DNA from: Hyphomicrobiales bacterium
Lineage (GTDB): Bacteria; Pseudomonadota; Alphaproteobacteria; Rhizobiales; Xanthobacteraceae
Direction of reading: 5' to 3'
DNA: 64,000 nt
NCBI GenBank assembly: GCA_016185205.1
Contig: JACPOA010000019.1
Location: 62,001 to 126,000 of the forward strand
Within the stretch, counting starts at the first letter, position 1, and the number at the start of each line of letters is the position of its first letter. Position numbers and translations under genes: made by a program. Under the pieces are notes generated by a model, which ran no database searches, was not told where the DNA came from, and saw only the letters and a list, made by a program, of their open reading frames with translations. Positions 46,615 through 54,059 of this stretch are shown in pieces.

Positions 46615-47301
46615 ATGATGACCAGAACGATCCGCACCGGCATGGCCGTTGCCGCATTGCTGTTGGTGCCGCTGGCCGCGCAGGCGGCGGATTTGTCCCG
46701 TCCGTACTACAGGACACCGGCCTATTCCGCGCCCGCCTATGCGAGCTGGACCGGTTTTTATGTCGGTCTCAACGGCGGCTACGGCTTCGGCCAATCGCTT
46801 TGGACTACTCCATTGGGCCTGTCGACCGGCGACTTCAACGTCAAGGGTGGCTTGGCCGGTGGCACGTTAGGCTACAACTTGCAGACCGGGACCTGGCTCT
46901 GGGGCCTCGAAGGTGATCTCGACGCCAGCTGGATCAAGGGCAGCACGACGACGTTCTGTCCGCTGAGTTGCGAAACCAAGAACAGCTGGCTCGGCACCGC
47001 GCGCGGCCGCATCGGCTATGCCGGCTTTAACAACTGGCTGCTCTACATCACCGGTGGCGCCGCCTTCGGCGATATCAAGGCGACCACGTCGCTCGGATCG
47101 GCGACCAAGACCAAGCTGGGCTACGCCTTGGGCGTCGGCGTCGAATACGCATTCATGCGCAATTGGTCGACCAAGATCGAATATCTCTATGCCGATCTCG
47201 GCAAGATGACGTGTCCCGTGGCCACTTGCGGCGCAGGTGCGGACACCGACGTCAAGTTCAATGCCAATATCGTTCGGCTCGGCGTGAACTACCGCTTCTG
47301 A
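46615..47301 (+). CDS. Outer membrane beta-barrel protein (Omp25/Omp31-like porin family)
   Basis: This 228-residue precursor starts at ATG 46615 (an ATG ATG pair after AAGGGGCC). A signal peptide ends in LVPLAAQAAD, followed by the family block SWTGFYVGLNGGYGFGQ. Alternating strands follow, and the C-terminal RLGVNYRF ends in Phe, as expected for a barrel. Such proteins are abundant surface proteins in Hyphomicrobiales and help maintain the envelope. The track start at 46477 adds an unlikely leader. Two Cys pairs (CPLSCE, CPVATCG) could form loop disulfides. Confidence 0.9.
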   Translation: MMTRTIRTGMAVAALLLVPLAAQAADLSRPYYRTPAYSAPAYASWTGFYVGLNGGYGFGQSLWTTPLGLSTGDFNVKGGLAGGTLGYNLQTGTWLWGLEGDLDASWIKGSTTTFCPLSCETKNSWLGTARGRIGYAGFNNWLLYITGGAAFGDIKATTSLGSATKTKLGYALGVGVEYAFMRNWSTKIEYLYADLGKMTCPVATCGAGADTDVKFNANIVRLGVNYRF

Positions 47302-47330
47302 TCGCCGCGCAAACTCGGCTGGACTGACCA

Positions 47331-47359
47331 AGCCCCGGGCTGCAGGTCCGGGGCTTTTT
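47331..47359 (+). terminator. Rho-independent terminator
   Basis: AGCCCCGG and CCGGGGCT form the stem, followed by TTTTG. It lies 30 bases after the barrel gene stop. Confidence 0.88.
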
Positions 47360-47461
47360 GGCATTGCGCGCCGGCGAACCCAAGGCTAGTGCCTAGGCGG
47401 CTCATGCACTAAGGTCCGGCCGCTCCAGGGCCGGCCAGGACGGAAAGGCATCCTCAAGACC

Positions 47462-48322
47462 ATGCGCATCGCGGCAATCCACAGCAAGAACGGCAAGATT
47501 TTCGGCACCGTGCAGGACAACCAGTTTCGCCCGCTGCTCTCCGGCGGCGCCGAGGTGCGCGACCTGCGCGACGTCATCGCGCTGGTCGGCGCGGATAAGC
47601 TCGACCATGGCGCGCCGCTTGCCCTCGACAGCGTGAAACTTGCGGCCCCGGTCGGCCCGCTGGCCAAGAACGTCGTCTGCGTCGGGAAGAATTATCATGA
47701 ACACGCCCAGGAATTTGCCCGCAGCGGCATCGACCAGTCCGGCGATAAACTAGAAGTCCCGGAAGCCCCGGTCGTCTTCACCAAGGCGGTGACCTCGCTC
47801 GCCGACCCGTTGCAGGGGCTGCCGGCCTCGACCGATCCGACCAATTCGACCGATTACGAAGGCGAACTCGGCGTCGTCATCGGACGCCGTGCCAAGAACG
47901 TAGGGCGCGCGGACGCGTACAACGTAGTTTTTGGCTACACGATCGTGAACGACGCCACCGCGCGCACCGTGCAGCAGAAGCACAAGCAGTGGTTCCTCGG
48001 CAAATCGCTCGACGGCTTCTGCCCGGTCGGGCCGTTTTTGGTGACCGCCGACGAATTCGGCATCCCCGACGCGCAGGAGCTCGCCACCTACGTGAACGGC
48101 GAGCGCCGCCAGTTCGCCCGCCTGCGCGACCTCATTTTCGACGTCCCCGCCATCATCCAGGCGGTTTCCGCCTACGTGCCGCTCGACCCGGGCGACCTGA
48201 TCGCCACCGGCACACCGGCCGGCGTCGGCATCGGCTTCAAGCCGCCGCGCTACCTGAAAGCCGGCGACACGGTCACGATCTCCATTTCCGGCATCGGCGA
48301 GCTCACCAACCCAGTGGTATGA
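47462..48322 (+). CDS. Fumarylacetoacetate hydrolase family protein
   Basis: This 286-residue protein has the FAH core: NVVCVGKNYHEHAQEFA, PVVFTKAVTSLADPLQGL, the metal-binding acidic residues in STDYEGELGVVIGRRA, FGYTIVNDATARTVQQKHKQWFLGKSLDGFCPVGPFLV and TGTPAGVGIGFKPPRYL. The family hydrolyses or decarboxylates diketo acids using a divalent metal. It lies one short gap before a LeuA-family gene, so both may serve one small catabolic route. The substrate is unknown. A related but different FAH protein lies at 54.1 kb. Confidence 0.9.
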   Translation: MRIAAIHSKNGKIFGTVQDNQFRPLLSGGAEVRDLRDVIALVGADKLDHGAPLALDSVKLAAPVGPLAKNVVCVGKNYHEHAQEFARSGIDQSGDKLEVPEAPVVFTKAVTSLADPLQGLPASTDPTNSTDYEGELGVVIGRRAKNVGRADAYNVVFGYTIVNDATARTVQQKHKQWFLGKSLDGFCPVGPFLVTADEFGIPDAQELATYVNGERRQFARLRDLIFDVPAIIQAVSAYVPLDPGDLIATGTPAGVGIGFKPPRYLKAGDTVTISISGIGELTNPVV

Positions 48323-48494
48323 TTTGCCGGCACCCCGTATAAAGCCCCCCACGACCACACGAAAAACCACCGGCCCTTGCGAAATATCAATGCTGCCAGC
48401 CGCAAAAGCCATTCTGTCGTCTTGATCCTTATGGCATGGCTGGCCGATAACAACGCCGGATTTCAAGCCTATCAGCACGCGAGAGGAGTAACGA

Positions 48495-49736
48495 ATGTCA
48501 GCGACCCCCTGGAAAACCAACGACTGGTTCGTGAGCGAATGGAACTACGCTCCCGAAGTCACCAAGGACTTCAAGTTCGCCAAGAACATCAAGATCCACG
48601 ACGTCTCCTTGCGCGACGGCGAGCAGCAGACCGGCGTGATCCTCTCCAAGGACGAGAAAATCCGCATCGCCGAGGCGCTGGCCGAGGCCGGCGTGCACCG
48701 CATCGAAGCCGGCATGCCGATCGTGTCGCCGTCCGACAACGCGGCGATCAAGGAGATCGTCAAGCGCAACCTCGGCCCGCAGATCTTCTCGTTCGCCCGC
48801 TGCATGAAGGAAGACGTGCAGCGCGCCGTCGACACCGGCGTCAACGGCGTCGTCATGGAAATCCCCTCCAGCAAGCACATGCTCGAGCTGGCCTATCGCT
48901 GGCCGCTGGAAAAGGCGATCGAGACCTCGATCGAGGCCACCGCCTTCGCGCACAAGAACGGCCTCGAGGTGGTGTTCTTCCCGATCGACTTTTCTCGTGC
49001 TGAACTCAAATGGGCCATCGACCTGATCGAGAAGGTCGGCAAGGAAGGCCACATGGACGCGCTGGCGCTGGTCGACACCTTCGGCGTGCTGTCGCCGCAT
49101 GCCATGAAATATTTCGTCACCGAGGTGCAGAAGCGCATTCCGAAACGCCTGGAGGCGCATTTCCACCAGGACTTCGGCATGGGCGTCGCCAACACCATCA
49201 TGGCGCTGTCGCTCGGCGTCGAGGTGATGCACACGACCGTGCTCGGCATCGGCGAGAGAAGCGGCAACGCGCCGATGGAAGAGATCGTCATGGCGCTCAA
49301 GACCATGTACGGCGTCGACGTCGGCATCGACTGCACCAAGCTGACGCCGCTCGCCAACCTGGTGCAGCGGCTGACCGGCGTGGTGGTGCCGACCAACAAG
49401 GCCATCGTCGGCTCCGGCTTGTATCAGATCGAGTCGGGCATCATCGCGTCGTGGTTCAAGAACTGCGGCGAGAAGAACGCCACCGAGCTGTTCCCGATCC
49501 GCTGGTCGGCGGTCGGCCAGCCGCCGGCCGAGGTGGTGATGGGCAAGGGCAGTGGCATCGACTCGATCAACATGTGGCTCAAGGACGTCGGCATGCAGGT
49601 GTCGGAAGAAGACGCCATGAAGGTGCTGCAGGCGGTCAAGCTGCATTCGCTGACCAACAAAAAGATGCTCAGCCACGCCGAGTTCCGCGATGTGGCGCGG
49701 GCGACGCTCGGGCGGAGCCAGCAGGCGGCGGAGTAA
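48495..49736 (+). CDS. LeuA/HMG-CoA lyase-like DRE-TIM metallolyase
   Basis: This 413-residue TIM barrel has the DRE-TIM signature IHDVSLRDGEQQTGVILSKDEKIRIAEAL, the metal-binding HxH in LEAHFHQDFGMGVANTI and GIGERSGNAPMEEIV. This resembles homocitrate and isopropylmalate synthases. A C-terminal LeuA-type allosteric domain is not evident in this length. It likely condenses acetyl-CoA with a 2-oxo acid, or cleaves such a product. The ATG follows GAGAGGAGTAACG. The upstream FAH gene suggests a linked pathway that I cannot name. Confidence 0.85.
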   Translation: MSATPWKTNDWFVSEWNYAPEVTKDFKFAKNIKIHDVSLRDGEQQTGVILSKDEKIRIAEALAEAGVHRIEAGMPIVSPSDNAAIKEIVKRNLGPQIFSFARCMKEDVQRAVDTGVNGVVMEIPSSKHMLELAYRWPLEKAIETSIEATAFAHKNGLEVVFFPIDFSRAELKWAIDLIEKVGKEGHMDALALVDTFGVLSPHAMKYFVTEVQKRIPKRLEAHFHQDFGMGVANTIMALSLGVEVMHTTVLGIGERSGNAPMEEIVMALKTMYGVDVGIDCTKLTPLANLVQRLTGVVVPTNKAIVGSGLYQIESGIIASWFKNCGEKNATELFPIRWSAVGQPPAEVVMGKGSGIDSINMWLKDVGMQVSEEDAMKVLQAVKLHSLTNKKMLSHAEFRDVARATLGRSQQAAE

Positions 49737-49747
49737 ATCTCTCTTAT

Positions 49748-49830
49748 CCCTCCCCTGAACGGGGAGGGTCGGCGCGCCTCGAAGATGCGCGCCGGGGTGG
49801 GGTGCTTACCCGCCGAGGCTTTAGCGAAGG
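49748..49830. repeat. Family B palindromic repeat (copy 1)
   Basis: The hairpin CCCTCCCC / GGGGAGGG is followed by a GC-rich part ending in GCGAAGGCGGGTGATC. Relatives occur at 49.9, 52.3 and 54.0 kb. These are REP-like short repeats found in gaps. Confidence 0.75.
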
Positions 49831-49876
49831 CGGGTGATCTTCTCTCGCTTGCGGCGTCTCACCGCCACGAACGACA

Positions 49877-49906
49877 AAGCCCCGGGGCGAAAGCCTCGGG
49901 GCTTTT
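49877..49906 (+). terminator. Rho-independent terminator
   Basis: AAGCCCCG and CGGGGCTT flank a short inner stem and are followed by TTTT. It is placed to end the LeuA-like transcript, after the first repeat. Confidence 0.82.
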
Positions 49907-49919
49907 TGTGTTCTGCTTG

Positions 49920-49978
49920 CCTTCCCCTGGAGGGGGAGGGTCGCCCCGCCGAAGCGCGTAGCGCGAAGGCGGGTGGCC
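49920..49978. repeat. Family B palindromic repeat (copy 2)
   Basis: CTTCCCCTGGAGGGGGAGGG is followed by the same GAAGGCGGGTGG tail seen in copy 1, with the terminator between the two copies. It occupies most of the remaining gap to the SPW gene. Confidence 0.72.
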
Positions 49979-50028
49979 GTGCGCGAACGCGGCCGGCTGG
50001 CCGCCGGCCTTCGACGGGCACACGAACA

Positions 50029-50400
50029 TCAGTTTTTGGCAGTGAGTTCGCGCATATTGGGCTCGGTTACACCCGACCAAAACGCAAGCACGCCGACCAC
50101 AATCCCGACAACGACTTGGTTCCACGTCGCGACGTGGCCGACGCTGAACCCCAGAACCCAAGGAGATACAACCAGCCACGCCCCGAGCGCCGCGCTAAGC
50201 CACTCCTCCCACTTTTGGAACTGCCATAAGGCTGCGGCCGATAGAACGGCGACGACAATTCCAATGGCATATGCATTCCAAGCTGGCGTTGTCTGTGCGG
50301 CATAGTCGAGCGCAAATGGCGACACAATCAGCCAAATACCAAGCACAAGATTGATTGCGTCCCGCCAGTACGCTGTAACCTTGTTCTGTATCTTAGTCAT
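50029..50400 (-). CDS. SPW repeat membrane protein
   Basis: This 123-residue protein has about four membrane helices and two SPW-type motifs: GIWLIVSPFALDY and GAWLVVSPWVLGF, each followed by a hydrophobic helix (AYAIGIVVAVLSAAALW, VVVGIVVGVLAFWSG). SPW proteins are of unknown function but are often found with stress and envelope genes. The next minus-strand genes are a 32-residue membrane peptide, a hypothetical protein and Hsp20, so it may be a late member of a heat-stress operon. Confidence 0.88.
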   Translation of the reverse strand: MTKIQNKVTAYWRDAINLVLGIWLIVSPFALDYAAQTTPAWNAYAIGIVVAVLSAAALWQFQKWEEWLSAALGAWLVVSPWVLGFSVGHVATWNQVVVGIVVGVLAFWSGVTEPNMRELTAKN

Positions 50401-50467
50401 GACAACTACCTCCTGCAGGTTTGATGCTTCCTTTCCGTTGTTTGCCTTGGCCCGCGATCACGCCATG

Positions 50468-50566
50468 TCAGTGCACGGATGAGAAGGCCAATGCCAAGAT
50501 GAAAAACGTGCTCACTAGAAAGCCGCTCCATCCCAGCAATTGCTCCACTGCTATACGCCTGTTCAT
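50468..50566 (-). CDS. Small membrane peptide (32 residues)
   Basis: This ORF is too short for the track. From ATG 50566 it reads NRRIAVEQLLGWSGFLVSTF and then FILALAFSSVH, giving one transmembrane helix after a basic start. A good GAGGTG ribosome-binding site lies six bases upstream. It sits between the SPW gene and the hypothetical gene in the same direction. Nothing is known of its role, and there is no family to name. Confidence 0.55.
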   Translation of the reverse strand: MNRRIAVEQLLGWSGFLVSTFFILALAFSSVH

Positions 50567-50607
50567 TTTTCACCTCGCTAATGACAAGTCTCGGCGTCAG
50601 CGTTGCG

Positions 50608-51012
50608 TTAGTTAAGCACTCGCCCTTGCTCGCCGGGGTCGCGCGAGCGCAACCGGATTCCGAGCAGGCCGGCTCTCTTTTTCGCGAGCACCCGCTTGTA
50701 GTGAGGAAGCGGCTTACCATAGCCATCAGCCTCACGGTCCAAAGTACGAAGGGCATCCATGATATCGTCCCAACGGACAACATTGCCGGAAGGGCTCATG
50801 CGTAGTTCTGGTGCCGCCTCCAAAGCGCACGCATCGGAAGCCCATGACGCCAGAATTGCCCGCTTTTCGTTAAGCGTGAGATCAGCATCGCGCACGACAT
50901 CCATCGGATGCGCAAAGGCTCTCGCAGGATGCAAAAGCGCATCAAGGTCGCACTTGCTGTCAACGTGCGTTTCAGAGTTTGATGTTTTCAGTTTCTTCGT
51001 TTGATGCTCCAT
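50608..51012 (-). CDS. Hypothetical soluble protein, stress cluster
   Basis: This 134-residue protein starts at ATG 51012 with GGAGGG six bases upstream. The middle has LLHPARAFAHPMDVVRDADLTLNEKRAILASWASDACALEAAPELR. This looks like a conserved alphaproteobacterial segment linking a hydrophobic patch and a helix pair. It ends in a basic region (KRVLAKKRAGLLGIRLRSRD). I do not recognise a characterised domain. Orientation and spacing fit one operon with Hsp20 upstream, suggesting a stress-related function. Confidence 0.75.
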   Translation of the reverse strand: MEHQTKKLKTSNSETHVDSKCDLDALLHPARAFAHPMDVVRDADLTLNEKRAILASWASDACALEAAPELRMSPSGNVVRWDDIMDALRTLDREADGYGKPLPHYKRVLAKKRAGLLGIRLRSRDPGEQGRVLN

Positions 51013-51090
51013 GGCCATCCCTCCACGTCTTGAGGGAGGTGGTTCGGCTTTACGCGCGAGCCACCTCGACTGGCTTTGACGAGTTTCTTG

Positions 51091-51567
51091 CTATGCAACC
51101 TTGGAATGTTCGATGGTCCGGACCTTTTCGCCCTGACCAATGGCCTTCCCGGTCTTGATGTCGATGCGACGCGGCTTCATCGCCTCCGGCAATTCGCGCT
51201 CCAATTCGATCTGGAGCAAGCCCTCGTCGAGCGAAGCGTCCTTCACCACGACATAGTCTGCGAGATTGAAGCGCCGCTCAAACGAACGACCCGCGATGCC
51301 GTGGTAAAGATATTCGCCCTTGTCCTGCTTCTCGTCCGCGCGACCCGTGATTATCAGCATATTCTGGTTGACGGTGACGTTGATCTGGTCCGGCTTGAAG
51401 CCGGCGACCGCCAGCGAGATACGGTAAGAGTCCTCGCCGGTCCGCACGATATTGCAGGGTGGGTAATGATCCTCCGGTTCAAACCGAAGGCTCTCATCCA
51501 TCAAGTCGAACAGCCGGTCGAAGCCGATGCTGGTCCGCCAGAAGGGGTCTAGATTCAGGTTCCTCAT
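51091..51567 (-). CDS. Small heat-shock protein Hsp20 (alpha-crystallin)
   Basis: This 158-residue chaperone starts at ATG 51567 (MRNLNLDPFWRTSIGFDRLFDL); the track start at 51573 is a GTG six bases earlier. The alpha-crystallin domain spans PPCNIVRTGEDSYRISLAVAGF to LQIELERELPE, with the GVL-like end region LDEGLLQIELEREL. It binds unfolding proteins during heat stress in the cytoplasm. The leader carries a ROSE-like RNA thermometer, so translation should rise with temperature. The C-terminus continues with basic residues (PRRIDIKTGKAIGQ). Confidence 0.94.
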   Translation of the reverse strand: MRNLNLDPFWRTSIGFDRLFDLMDESLRFEPEDHYPPCNIVRTGEDSYRISLAVAGFKPDQINVTVNQNMLIITGRADEKQDKGEYLYHGIAGRSFERRFNLADYVVVKDASLDEGLLQIELERELPEAMKPRRIDIKTGKAIGQGEKVRTIEHSKVA

Positions 51568-51661
51568 AGCCACATCCTCCGTTGAGCAACATGGAAATGA
51601 GCAGCGCGCCGGACATCCGCCGACGCCCGCACCGGGTCTATTGGCACCCCGGCGGCGGACG
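51568..51661 (-). promoter_or_regulatory. ROSE-type RNA thermometer in hsp20 leader
   Basis: Read on the minus strand, the leader ends CATGTTGCTCAACGGAGGAT and then GTGGCTATGAGG. The TTGCT stretch can pair with the GGAGGA ribosome-binding site, including the G-G and U-rich mismatches typical of ROSE elements. A second hairpin (GCGTCGG / CCGGCGC) lies directly before it and a third further upstream. At low temperature this would hide the ribosome-binding site; heat opens it. Confidence 0.85.
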
Positions 51662-51688
51662 ATTTAGAAAACCGACATGGAGGTTCAA
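51662..51688 (-). promoter_or_regulatory. Possible promoter of the hsp20 transcript
   Basis: On the minus strand TTGAAC and CTAAAT are separated by 15 bases, a slightly short sigma-70-like spacing. The predicted start would fall right at the beginning of the ROSE element, as in known ROSE genes. This is weak but well placed. Confidence 0.4.
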
Positions 51689-51911
51689 GACCCATCACAA
51701 AAATTTTATCGAGAGGGCAGAACGCCAACAAACAAGAGGCCGCGCGCAGCGAACGCGCAGCCTCAGATACGGACCGAAAAGGTCCCACCATCCAGCGATG
51801 GCTCGGTTCGATGGGTCCGGCGGTGGATGGTAACGGACCGATAAACGCCGGAAATTTATTTTGGTTCCGAGTGAGCAATATTTTTCAGGATTTAGTGCAG
51901 GAAAATCGTCC

Positions 51912-51940
51912 TTGACAGCGTCACGCTACTAGGCTATTAT
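51912..51940 (+). promoter_or_regulatory. Near-consensus sigma-70 promoter
   Basis: TTGACA is followed after exactly 17 bases by TATTAT. It points to the terminase-like genes, with a predicted start near 51947. A terminator hairpin follows almost at once, so it may make only a tiny RNA or be controlled by attenuation. Confidence 0.75.
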
Positions 51941-51953
51941 TCCTTCACGATCC

Positions 51954-51988
51954 GGCCCCTGCGTTTTGCGCGCACCGGGGCCTTTTTC
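51954..51988 (+). terminator. Terminator-like hairpin just after the promoter
   Basis: GGCCCC-TGCG and CGCA-(CC)-GGGGCC form a stem, with TTTTT after it. It starts only about seven bases after the expected transcription start and lies 33 bases before the ATG of the next gene. Confidence 0.7.
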
Positions 51989-52021
51989 TTTCGCAAAATC
52001 AACCACAAACGGAGCCTCGCC

Positions 52022-52741
52022 ATGGGCAAAACCATGCGCGCCATCTTGGCGCGCCGCCTTTCCTTCACCGACGAACTCAAAGCCAACGTGCGCCAGCGCT
52101 TCGAGGGGAGCGACGAGCCGCTTTCGACGATGGCGGCCGACCTCGGCTGCTGCAAGACCACGCTGCGCGGCATCGCCAAGCGCGAGGGCTGGCTGCGCTT
52201 CGTGCGCCCGCCGCGCGAATTATTGCCGGCGGCGAAGTTGGCGATGCGGGCGGAGAAGTTGGCCGCTGAACCTCCCCCTGAAAGGGGGAGGTCGCCGAGC
52301 GAAGCGAGGCGGGTGGGGGTCGAAGCGACCCCCGAAGTGACCCCCACCCTTTCAGGGGGAGGGGGCGGAGAGGCACTTGCAGGGGGAGGTAGAGAAAGAG
52401 AAACCGCCGAAGCGCTGCATGCTGCGGTGGAGCAAGAGCTGGCCGAGTTCAAGGCCGAGCGCGCGCAGCTCAAGGGCAAGCCGCTCGGCCTGCTCGCGCG
52501 CGAGCGCGCGGCGCGCACGCTGGCGGGCCTCACCCGCACCCTGCAAATGCTGCAAGCCATGCGCTGCGGCGTTCTCTTACCCGAAAGCCACAATGACAAT
52601 GCCTATGACGACATGCCCGCCGACCTCGATGAATTTCGCAATGAACTTACGCGACGCATTGATGCGCTGCTCGCGAGCCCGCCGGACGAAGGAGATCGTG
52701 TGGAAGCTGCGGATGAACGAAATGATGAGGCTGGCGCGTGA
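52022..52741 (+). CDS. Putative terminase small subunit-like protein with repeat insert
   Basis: This 239-residue protein starts at ATG 52022 after GGAGCC. The N-terminal 75 residues look like a helix-turn-helix DNA-binding domain (LSTMAADLGCCKTTLRGIAKREGWLRF). Residues about 84-115 (PPPERGRSPSEARRVGVEAT and a Gly-rich tail) are encoded by a palindromic repeat. The C-terminal part is helical (EQELAEFKAERAQLKGKPLG). Position directly before the large terminase suggests the small subunit, which recognises DNA for packaging. The fit is by position and fold guess. Confidence 0.7.
   Translation: MGKTMRAILARRLSFTDELKANVRQRFEGSDEPLSTMAADLGCCKTTLRGIAKREGWLRFVRPPRELLPAAKLAMRAEKLAAEPPPERGRSPSEARRVGVEATPEVTPTLSGGGGGEALAGGGRERETAEALHAAVEQELAEFKAERAQLKGKPLGLLARERAARTLAGLTRTLQMLQAMRCGVLLPESHNDNAYDDMPADLDEFRNELTRRIDALLASPPDEGDRVEAADERNDEAGA
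52271..52362. repeat. Family B palindromic repeat inside a coding gene (copy 3)
   Basis: The ends CCTCCCCCTGAAAGGGGGAGG and the inverted CCCTTTCAGGGGGAGG bracket an inner palindrome GTGGGGGTCG / CGACCCCC. The reading frame stays open across it, adding a Pro/Arg/Gly-rich linker to the protein. Confidence 0.88.
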
Positions 52742-54014
52742 CTTCGCCCCGTTCGCGCATGCGCATCAGCGCCCGCCGGCCTTAGCCGCCAATGGCGCGC
52801 CGTGGCGCACCTGGCTGCTGCTGGGCGGGCGCGGCGCCGGCAAGACGCGCACCGGCGCCGAATTCGTGCGCGCGCTGGTGCATGGGCACGCGCCTTTCGC
52901 CGAGGCGCCGCACGGCTCCATCGCGCTGGTGGGCGAGACCGCGCACGACGTGCGCGAGGTGATGATCGAGGGGCCGTCCGGCATCCTGCGCACGGCGCCG
53001 CGCAGCGAGCGGCCGCACTGGACCAATATGCGGCGGCGGCTCGAATGGCCGAACGGCGCGGTGGCTTATGCTTTCTCGGCCGAGGATCCCGAGCAGCTGC
53101 GCGGGCCGCAGTTCGACGCCGCCTGGTGCGACGAGCTCGCCAAGTGGCATCACGTCGAGGCGACGTTCGACATGCTGCAGTTCGGCCTGCGCCTGGGCTT
53201 AGCTCCGCGCGCGCTCATCACCACCACGCCGCGGCCGATCCCATTGATCAAGCGGCTGGTGGCCGATGCGCGCACCGCCGTGACGCGCGCGCCGACGCGT
53301 GCGAATGCCGCCTACCTTGCGCCCGGCTTTGTCGACGAGGTGCTGGCGCGCTATGGCGGCACGCGGCTGGGGCGGCAGGAGATCGACGGCGAGATCATCG
53401 AGCAGCGCGCCGATGCGCTGTGGTCGCGCGCGCTCATCGAGGCGGCGCGCGTGGCAAAGGCGCCGCCCTTGGCGAGGATCGTCGTCGGCATCGATCCGCC
53501 CGGCTCGGGCCGCGCAGGCTCCGACGCCTGCGGCATCGTCGCCGCCGGCATCGCGGAGAACGGCACCGTCTATGTGCTGGAGGACGCGAGCGTGCAGGGA
53601 CTATCGCCGTCCGGCTGGGCGAGCAAGGCGGTCGCGCTCTACCGCAGGCGCAAAGCCGACGCGCTGGTGGCCGAGGTTAATCTCGGCGGCGACATGGTGC
53701 GCGCCGTGCTGCAGCAGGTCGACGCCAGCGTCGCGGTCAAATGCGTGCACGCCACGCGCGGCAAGTGGCTGCGCGCAGAACCCATCGCCGCCATGTACCA
53801 ACAGGGGAGGGTCAAGCATGTCGCCCCGCCGCTCGCGGCGTTGGAAGATGAAATGTGCGACTTCGGGCTCGACGGCTTGTCGTCGGGCGCCTCGCCCGAC
53901 CGGCTCGACGCGCTGGTCTGGGCGGTGACCGAACTGGCCGAGCGCGGCGCCTTTGCGGGCCCGCGTATCCGCAGCCTGTGGGACGGGCCGCTCACACCGC
54001 TTGGGCGGCGGTAG
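52698..54014 (+). CDS. Phage/GTA-type terminase large subunit
   Basis: GTG 52698 behind AAGGAG is preferred (438 residues); ATG 52713 is close. It overlaps the small-subunit gene by 44 bases. The ATPase has Walker A LLGGRGAGKTRTGAEFVRA (about residue 40) and Walker B FDAAWCDELAKW. The nuclease half has ARIVVGIDPPGSG with its acidic metal ligand and SPDRLDALVWAVTELA. It packages DNA into heads. No portal, protease or capsid gene follows, so it is an orphan or the split-off part of a gene-transfer-agent cluster. Confidence 0.9.
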   Translation: MWKLRMNEMMRLARDFAPFAHAHQRPPALAANGAPWRTWLLLGGRGAGKTRTGAEFVRALVHGHAPFAEAPHGSIALVGETAHDVREVMIEGPSGILRTAPRSERPHWTNMRRRLEWPNGAVAYAFSAEDPEQLRGPQFDAAWCDELAKWHHVEATFDMLQFGLRLGLAPRALITTTPRPIPLIKRLVADARTAVTRAPTRANAAYLAPGFVDEVLARYGGTRLGRQEIDGEIIEQRADALWSRALIEAARVAKAPPLARIVVGIDPPGSGRAGSDACGIVAAGIAENGTVYVLEDASVQGLSPSGWASKAVALYRRRKADALVAEVNLGGDMVRAVLQQVDASVAVKCVHATRGKWLRAEPIAAMYQQGRVKHVAPPLAALEDEMCDFGLDGLSSGASPDRLDALVWAVTELAERGAFAGPRIRSLWDGPLTPLGRR

Positions 54015-54026
54015 GCGTTGTTATCT

Positions 54027-54050
54027 TTACCCTCCTGGAGGGGAGGGTAA
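54027..54050. repeat. Family B short palindrome (copy 4)
   Basis: TTACCCTCC and GGAGGGTAA enclose a short loop between the convergent terminase and FAH genes. It is a minimal version of the family B hairpin and could also end transcripts from both sides. Confidence 0.65.
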
Positions 54051-54059
54051 GAAAGTGCG

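Noticed and set aside
49740-49980. Possible CRISPR array in the repeat-rich gap
   Set aside because: Only two diverged palindromes occur, with no regular spacers, and cas genes are absent.
51582-51833. Plus-strand 83-residue Arg/His-rich ORF
   Set aside because: It is antisense to the ROSE leader, has low complexity and shows no family pattern.
51564-51878. Minus-strand 104-residue ORF upstream of hsp20
   Set aside because: It overlaps the hsp20 leader, which folds as a ROSE element, and shows no known motif.
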